Shown here one piece after another: positions 9,728 to 14,429 of a stretch of DNA of 14,429 bases; the stretch's first letter is position 1, and each line of letters begins with the position of its first letter. Location of the stretch: positions 202 to 14,630 of the forward strand of contig DBME01000068.1 in assembly GCA_002298155.1 (NCBI GenBank), in the 5' to 3' direction. The position numbers and the translations under genes are program-made. The stretch is from Holophagaceae bacterium UBA706 (GTDB lineage: Bacteria > Acidobacteriota > Holophagae > Holophagales > Holophagaceae). Below the pieces are notes generated by a model. It was not told the origin of the DNA, searched no databases, and saw only the letters and a program-made list of their open reading frames with translations.

Positions 9728-9864
9728 CATATCGGTGGGGAAAAAAATGGCCCCCGCCTAAGGTTGCTTGTATTATCTGAGCCATCTTATATGGCTTGAC
9801 AGAGCGGTTCATAGCAAGTCGATTACTGGTTCGTTTCTGCGGACAATTTCGCGAAGGGGTACCC
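9712..9864 (+). promoter_or_regulatory. Intergenic leader of the surface-protein operon, with promoter candidates
   Basis: This 153-base gap is visibly AT-richer than its flanks. It holds a hairpin GGTGGGG (9734-9740) with CCCCGCC (9752-9758), a perfect six-base palindrome AGCCAT-CTTAT-ATGGCT (9780-9796), and two promoter candidates. One has a perfect -35 TTGACA at 9796-9801, but the -10 at 9819-9824 (TCGATT) is weak. The other pairs TTGCTT (9764-9769) with TATATG (9788-9793) over 18 bases. The AAGGGG at 9854-9859 is a good ribosome binding site five bases before ATG 9865. Confidence 0.45.
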
Positions 9865-12800
9865 ATGAGATCCACGCTGCGCAATTCCGGGATCATGCTT
9901 TCCGGCACCATGCTGGCGCTTCTCTGCGCCTGCGGTGGTGGGGGGAGCAGTCCCAATGGCGGCTTGACTGTCAATGCGGCGCCCACGGTCACCACCCCTG
10001 TGGTATCCCCGGCCGACGCCAGCCTGCTGGAGTACAAGACCTACACCTTCAGCACCAACGCCACGGATCCCGACCTGGGGGATTCGGTGGCCAGCTGCAC
10101 CTGGTCCTTTGGTGATGGCTCCGACCCCGTCACGGTGACCACCGCGCCCTTCAGCGTCCAGCACGTGTTCCTGGCGCCCTCGTCGTCCGACACCGTCAGC
10201 GTTGTGCCCACGGACAGCCACGGAAAGGCCGGGACGGCCGCCACGGCCGCCTTCTCCGTGACCCAGGCTCCGAACCCCTTCACGACCAGCATCGTCTCGC
10301 CCCTGACTGCCTACTCCCAGCCCGTTGCCCTGGGCAGTTCCGCCACGGTCGATTTCCTCTTCAAGGTTACCAACTCCTTGTCGGCCAGCGTCCTGGCCTC
10401 AGGTGTGACCTTCAACCCGGGGTTCACGGGAGCCACGGGAACGGCCACGGTCACGCCTGGCAGCCTTGACGGGACCACGGCGTGGAAGGTCAGCTTCGTC
10501 TATCCCGCCGGAACGATCGTCGGCGCGACCTACACCGCCAATCCCACCCTTACCATCAAGGACACTCTGGGCGTTCAGAGCTTGCCGGTGGCTTTCCCCG
10601 CCATCACCTTCTCGACCGTTGTGGCAAATCCCACCGCACCCACCATCTCGGTCACGGTCCCTTCCGCGACTTCCACCAAGGTGTACGCCCTCCAGGACGC
10701 CATCATCAAATTCACGGTGACCGATTCCGGCACCTTCCCCACCACCGTTACGGTGGACTGGGGCGATTCCACCACCCCCACCACCTATCTCCTCACCGGA
10801 AGTGACTTGGCCACCGGCATGGCGCCACCCAGCGTGCCAACCCATAAGTACCAAACGGCCGGTAAATTCACCATCACTGTTTCCGCCGTGGACAACCAGG
10901 CCACCAACAATACGGCTGTCCCCCAGACCCGAACCTATGAGGTGCTCACCAACGCCTTGCCCAAGGCGGTGATCACTTCTCCCCAGGCAAGTGGAACCTT
11001 GCCTGACAGCACTGCCTCGATCCAGGACATCCAGCCCGTGGGTATGGCCACCCAGCTTGAGCTTCCCCGGCAAAAGGACTCGAAATACCCCCAGGCAGTC
11101 GTGATTCCGCTCGACGGCAAACTGAATTTCAGCGGCACCGTCACCAATCCCGAAAGCGGCGAGCAGGTTTCCGTCCTCTGGACCTTCCAGGGCGGCGACC
11201 CCAGCTCGTCCACTGACTTGAACCCCGGCAACGTTTCTTTCACGGGTGTGCCCGGCAAGATTGTCGCCTACCTGGTGGAACTCCAGGCGATCGACGTCTT
11301 TGGCCGCACCTCCAGCCAGGTCGGTGAGGCACTCACGGGCCCCGTGGCCATGGCTCCCAGCCAGGACACCGTCAAATTCCGCAAATGGGTGATCGTGGAC
11401 GGTGTCCACACGGAACAGTTCACGCTCAACCTCATGTATCGGGAACTCAAGGACGACAATGCTCCGGCCTTGCTGACCCAGGCCACCCTTGCCGCGAACG
11501 GGTTCGGTGCCAACGTCATGATCTTCCAGGATGGGCTTTCCAACACCTATCAAGTGGCGTCTGCCAACGCGGCGAGCATCACCATTCCTGTCCGCAGCGA
11601 TCAACCTTTCTACGTCAACCTGCCATCCTTCAACTCTAATGATCCGGTCAGCTACATGATGCGGATCCCCAACATCCCCGGCCAGGATCCCGCGCTGGAA
11701 GCCGCCACCCCGGCGGGTTCGTCCAGCTTCGCCTTCGTGGGCGGCAATCCGACCCTGTCCATCGTCACCTCCCAGGGCTTCGCGCCTGAGACGACCAGCC
11801 CGATTGAACGCAAGCTTAACGCGGTCGTTTCGGGCGCCCTCGCCCCCGACCCGATCTACTCCAATTTCTGGATGGTCCTGGGTGACACGCCCGCCAATGA
11901 CCGATGGTTTGATCGCCTTTCCGTTCCCAAGACCGATCCCAAGGCCATCCCAAGTGCTTTCGAGACTTCCAACAGCTCCGTTGGTCTGTTTTCCGGGATT
12001 CCCGCTAACCAGACTTTCGCGGAGTGGCCGATCTACCTGATGTCAGTTGAATCGGATTTCCTGCCCTACACCTTCGGCGGACCCATCTCCTCCACCTCCC
12101 CCACGACAACCCCCGGCACGTCGACGACATTGGGCTTCCGTCTGGATCATCCCGGCTATGCAGACTCCAGTTCCGCCCAGAGCGATACTTATGGTGCTGT
12201 GGGCATGCAGGCATTCCGGGTTCCCGCAAGCAACGAGGACCCCTATGACCTGACCACTGCGAATCCCGGGTGGAACCTGGACTCCTGCGTTTCTGCCCTT
12301 AACCCCACCACCTTGGACCCCGGCCCAGGCAGCATTCCGGAATTCTTCTCGAAGATAATCTTCAACACCGTAGATACTGCTCCAGGTGGCCTGCAGGGCT
12401 TCGTTGTGCCTTACAACACAAACGACGTGAATCGCAAGATCGTGCAACCTGCGCCCCAGCCCCGGCTCCTGACCAGCATCGCCAAGACTTTCAGCTACGC
12501 CGAGTACCTCTGGTCATCCGTGTGGGTCCGCCCCCTGGTCCTGAACAATGCCCTGCTCTATTATGGTGACGCCAGGAACGCTGGGACCCTGTCTTCCTAC
12601 CCCTTCTTCCGCTACAGCAAACCTGCCGCTTGGCCGAAGTACGTGACAACCCCTGGCATCGTTCCCGACAACAGCCAGTTTGACCTTACGGCCAATGGCG
12701 GGACCCACTTCGATGCCATGTCACCGGTCGCCAAGAATGGCGGAACTCCTGACTCCAAGGCCGTGGGCAGGTTCTATTGGACGGCCTTCACCCCGCCCTA

Positions 12801-13539
12801 CAACTCCGCCTCCGGCTCTGTCATCAGCCGCACGTGGCTTGCGGATCCCTCGGGTTTGCCGCCCACGTCCTTCCCGGCTCTGGCTGCCGGGGATGCCACA
12901 AATGCCATGGGTCTGCTCCCTCCCCAGGACACGGCCGTCGACAAGCGCTACCGTGACGCAAACGGAGTGGTCAAGGACGATGCCACTCTCGGCGGTTACC
13001 GGGTGATGTGGTACAACCCCACCAAGGATAAGAACGGTGATGTGGTGCCCCCGGACTTCTGGGTGGTGGAAGTCGCCAGCGATACCCTTGCCGGTCAGAC
13101 GAAGACGCACTTCATGCTCCCCGCCAACTACCCTGGACGTACGAATTCGAATTCCCCTCTCGGCCAGGAGACCACGGATCCCATCCTCACGGACGCCCGG
13201 GTCTATCTGCCCTCCCACACCCTCGTGGGCGGTACCCCCTTGGCCAGCGACGTTGTGGCTCCCGGCTACTGTTGGTTCGACATCCCCCCCGAACTCCGGC
13301 CCACCTCCGATGCCGTCATCACCGTCTTCGCCCTCCGTTCCGTGCTCAACAACAACCCCACCGGCGCCTTCCGGGCCCTCAACCGCACCGACTGGATCGA
13401 CGCCATCAAGACGGCTACCGCCACCATCAGCGTTGTCAGCAGCTCTGGCCGCCAAGTCGATTACGTCCACAAGATCCCCTTCAACTTCGGCTGGGATATC
13501 GTGGTCGTGAACGGCGAAGCCACCATCGTGGCACCCTGA
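9865..13539 (+). CDS. Large PKD-domain surface lipoprotein, function unknown
   Basis: This encodes 1224 residues. The N-terminus has Arg2 and Arg6, a hydrophobic stretch (10-20) and then LCAC followed by a glycine/serine run, so Cys23 is the likely lipidated residue. Cys at the -2 position of the lipobox is unusual. Three PKD-like units can be seen: one around residues 36-127 with WSFGDGSD (Trp80), one around 258-370 with VDWGDS (Trp299) and HKYQTAGKFTITVSAVDN, and a more divergent one around 420-505 with VLWTFQGGD (Trp439). Such Ig-like folds act as spacers or binding modules on exported proteins. About 700 residues follow that I cannot place; they are rich in Pro, Asn, Thr and aromatics with few Cys (808, 1136), as in a secreted beta-rich protein. 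Codon third positions look less GC-biased than in the suf genes. ATG 9865 is chosen for its ribosome binding site and lipoprotein signal; the upstream TTG at 9796 lies within the promoter region. Confidence 0.87.
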   Translation: MRSTLRNSGIMLSGTMLALLCACGGGGSSPNGGLTVNAAPTVTTPVVSPADASLLEYKTYTFSTNATDPDLGDSVASCTWSFGDGSDPVTVTTAPFSVQHVFLAPSSSDTVSVVPTDSHGKAGTAATAAFSVTQAPNPFTTSIVSPLTAYSQPVALGSSATVDFLFKVTNSLSASVLASGVTFNPGFTGATGTATVTPGSLDGTTAWKVSFVYPAGTIVGATYTANPTLTIKDTLGVQSLPVAFPAITFSTVVANPTAPTISVTVPSATSTKVYALQDAIIKFTVTDSGTFPTTVTVDWGDSTTPTTYLLTGSDLATGMAPPSVPTHKYQTAGKFTITVSAVDNQATNNTAVPQTRTYEVLTNALPKAVITSPQASGTLPDSTASIQDIQPVGMATQLELPRQKDSKYPQAVVIPLDGKLNFSGTVTNPESGEQVSVLWTFQGGDPSSSTDLNPGNVSFTGVPGKIVAYLVELQAIDVFGRTSSQVGEALTGPVAMAPSQDTVKFRKWVIVDGVHTEQFTLNLMYRELKDDNAPALLTQATLAANGFGANVMIFQDGLSNTYQVASANAASITIPVRSDQPFYVNLPSFNSNDPVSYMMRIPNIPGQDPALEAATPAGSSSFAFVGGNPTLSIVTSQGFAPETTSPIERKLNAVVSGALAPDPIYSNFWMVLGDTPANDRWFDRLSVPKTDPKAIPSAFETSNSSVGLFSGIPANQTFAEWPIYLMSVESDFLPYTFGGPISSTSPTTTPGTSTTLGFRLDHPGYADSSSAQSDTYGAVGMQAFRVPASNEDPYDLTTANPGWNLDSCVSALNPTTLDPGPGSIPEFFSKIIFNTVDTAPGGLQGFVVPYNTNDVNRKIVQPAPQPRLLTSIAKTFSYAEYLWSSVWVRPLVLNNALLYYGDARNAGTLSSYPFFRYSKPAAWPKYVTTPGIVPDNSQFDLTANGGTHFDAMSPVAKNGGTPDSKAVGRFYWTAFTPPYNSASGSVISRTWLADPSGLPPTSFPALAAGDATNAMGLLPPQDTAVDKRYRDANGVVKDDATLGGYRVMWYNPTKDKNGDVVPPDFWVVEVASDTLAGQTKTHFMLPANYPGRTNSNSPLGQETTDPILTDARVYLPSHTLVGGTPLASDVVAPGYCWFDIPPELRPTSDAVITVFALRSVLNNNPTGAFRALNRTDWIDAIKTATATISVVSSSGRQVDYVHKIPFNFGWDIVVVNGEATIVAP

Positions 13540-13553
13540 TTGCATCCCCTCAT

Positions 13554-13581
13554 GGAGGGTGACGGGATTCCGTCGCCCTCC
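13554..13581 (+). other. Strong intergenic hairpin between the two surface genes
   Basis: GGAGGGTGACGG (13554-13565) pairs with CCGTCGCCCTCC (13570-13581) over 12 base pairs, one of them G-T, around a GATT loop. It begins 15 bases after the lipoprotein stop. No U-run follows, so it is more likely an mRNA 3'-end stabiliser, partial attenuator or processing site than a simple terminator. Confidence 0.6.
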
Positions 13582-13616
13582 CCCTTGAATGCTTTCCCTC
13601 AGGCTCCCTTCCCTAA

Positions 13617-13622
13617 AGGAGG
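13617..13622 (+). promoter_or_regulatory. Consensus ribosome binding site fixing a GTG start
   Basis: AGGAGG lies four bases before GTG 13627 and decides that start. The frame is open further upstream to 13540, but that part would run through the hairpin and gives no signal peptide. Confidence 0.75.
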
Positions 13623-13626
13623 ACTC

Positions 13627-14283
13627 GTGAAGATCACAAAGGTCCTGGTTACCGCACTTTCCGCAGGAACCCTCTTCGCCCAGACGCCGACCCAGCTCGA
13701 CGCCAGGATTCAGGCCTTTGGGGAGATGATCCGCCCGACCTCGCTCACCGTGGCGGCGGGCGTCAAGGACCAGGCCGGCACGTCCGTGGGTTTCGGCGTC
13801 CGCTTCATGGGCGAGTTCGCCTCTTCCCGGAACTGGTACTACGAAATCGGCGGCAAGCTGGATTCGTCCTCCAACCTCGCCATGAATTCCGGCGGCGTTG
13901 ACCTCACCGACATCAAGATCACCTCGAGCTACTGGTCGCTGGGCGTGGGCTACCTCGTCCCCCTCGGCCAGAACGTCAGCCTGGGCTTCCACCTGGAGGG
14001 CAGGGGCGAGGCCCTCGCCGCCCAGGGCGCCGTCTTCCAGGGCGGCGTGGTCACCGGCCGGGTCGATGCGGGCACCACGTACCTGCGTCCCTGGGGCCGC
14101 GTGAGCCTCGACGGCACCTTCACCATGGGCAAGCTCCGCCCCTACATCGGCGTCGAAGTGGCCGCCACCCCCCTCAAGACCACCCAGACCCAGCTGATCG
14201 CCCTGAGCGACATGGACAACCGCACCCTGCGGTCCATGGCCCCCCGGGTTTCCGGCGCCCTCTATGCGGGTCTCCACTTCTAG
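13627..14283 (+). CDS. Probable outer-membrane beta-barrel protein
   Basis: This encodes 218 residues beginning at GTG 13627. A Sec signal peptide is clear: Lys2 and Lys5, a hydrophobic core (6-17) and a likely cut after LFA at residue 18, before Gln19. The mature part alternates polar and aromatic or aliphatic residues in strand-sized pieces, for example SVGFGVRFMGEF, NWYYEIGGKLD, SYWSLGVGYLVPLG and NVSLGFHLEGRGE. The chain ends ALYAGLHF, with the terminal Phe that the BAM machinery usually recognises. A barrel of about eight strands would fit the length. The gene lies 87 bases after the lipoprotein gene on the same strand and is followed directly by a terminator. It might anchor or export its lipoprotein neighbour, but that is only inferred from position. 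Confidence 0.8.
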   Translation: MKITKVLVTALSAGTLFAQTPTQLDARIQAFGEMIRPTSLTVAAGVKDQAGTSVGFGVRFMGEFASSRNWYYEIGGKLDSSSNLAMNSGGVDLTDIKITSSYWSLGVGYLVPLGQNVSLGFHLEGRGEALAAQGAVFQGGVVTGRVDAGTTYLRPWGRVSLDGTFTMGKLRPYIGVEVAATPLKTTQTQLIALSDMDNRTLRSMAPRVSGALYAGLHF

Positions 14284-14301
14284 TTCGAAACGACGTCCTG
14301 G

Positions 14302-14333
14302 AAAAGCGGGCCTCCTGGCCCGCTTTTCTTTTT
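14302..14333 (+). terminator. Intrinsic (rho-independent) terminator
   Basis: AAAAGCGGGCC (14302-14312) and GGCCCGCTTTT (14317-14327) form a perfect 11-base stem with a TCCT loop, followed by CTTTTT. It lies 19 bases after the barrel gene stop and ends the surface-protein transcript. The A-rich 5' arm would also give a T-run on the other strand, so it may work in both directions. Confidence 0.93.
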
Positions 14334-14370
14334 GAGGCTCCCTCGGTAGATCATGGGGTCGGGCAGGGCC

Positions 14371-14397
14371 ACCGAAGGATCCATCCACGGCTTCGGT
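14371..14397. repeat. Seven-base inverted repeat at the right edge
   Basis: ACCGAAG (14371-14377) and CTTCGGT (14391-14397) are perfect inverted copies 13 bases apart, in the 96 gene-free bases after the terminator. It could be an operator or hairpin belonging to whatever lies beyond the edge. CTCGGTAGA (14342-14350) resembles the right arm CTTCGGTAGGA as an imperfect direct copy. Confidence 0.3.
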
Positions 14398-14429
14398 AGG
14401 AATCCTTTTCAATCGACCCATCACCCAAT

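Noticed and set aside
9712..9864. Cyclic-di-GMP (GEMM) or other known riboswitch in the leader of the PKD lipoprotein gene
   Set aside because: The conserved blocks of GEMM and other familiar classes could not be found by eye. Only generic hairpins are present.
9796..9864. Upstream TTG start extending the lipoprotein by 23 residues
   Set aside because: It coincides with the TTGACA promoter element, lacks a ribosome binding site, and would bury the lipoprotein signal inside the chain.
12721..14424. Long minus-strand frame (567 codons) opposite the end of the lipoprotein gene and the barrel gene
   Set aside because: It runs through a strong terminator and hairpin on the other strand, its product is low-complexity Gly/Val/Asp/His-rich, and it opposes two genes with good ribosome binding sites and signal peptides.

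Overview
The window reads as chromosomal DNA from a GC-rich, Gram-negative (diderm) bacterium. The diderm call rests on a lipoprotein and on a secreted beta-barrel-type protein ending in Phe. Class Holophagae of the Acidobacteriota (Geothrix-like) is my best guess. It is an inference from overall protein character, the SUF set built on SufU, and the futalosine-pathway gene, and it was not tested by any search. No RNA genes, insertion sequences, CRISPR arrays or phage genes were seen.

Region 1 (1-5643, minus strand) is an iron-sulfur cluster assembly operon, sufB-sufC-sufD-sufS-sufU-nfu. It is read from a good sigma70-type promoter just upstream of sufB. Most junctions overlap by 1 or 4 bases, so the genes are probably translationally coupled. 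SufS removes sulfur from cysteine, SufU accepts it, SufBCD is the ATP-driven scaffold, and the Nfu protein (cut by the left edge) probably carries finished clusters to target enzymes. No sufA, sufE or regulator gene is present in the window.

Region 2 (5652-7523, minus strand) holds a 617-residue cytoplasmic protein with an N-terminal four-cysteine zinc ribbon, a coiled coil and a long TPR superhelix. Its function is unknown.

Region 3 (7577-9711, plus strand) starts divergently from it. It carries a six-helix membrane protein of the SafE/DsbD-like family (COG2836 type), a small four-TPR protein, and a MqnD-type menaquinone biosynthesis enzyme whose start overlaps the TPR gene stop by one base.

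Region 4 (9712-14333, plus strand) is a cell-surface pair. The first gene encodes a 1224-residue lipoprotein with PKD-like domains and about 700 C-terminal residues that I do not recognise. The second encodes a 218-residue secreted protein that looks like an outer-membrane beta-barrel. A strong 12-bp hairpin lies between them, and a textbook intrinsic terminator closes the unit. This pair is the least explained part of the window. The remaining 96 bases at the right edge hold no gene that I can support.

In the GC-rich stretches every real gene has long open frames on its opposite strand. I treated these as shadows.
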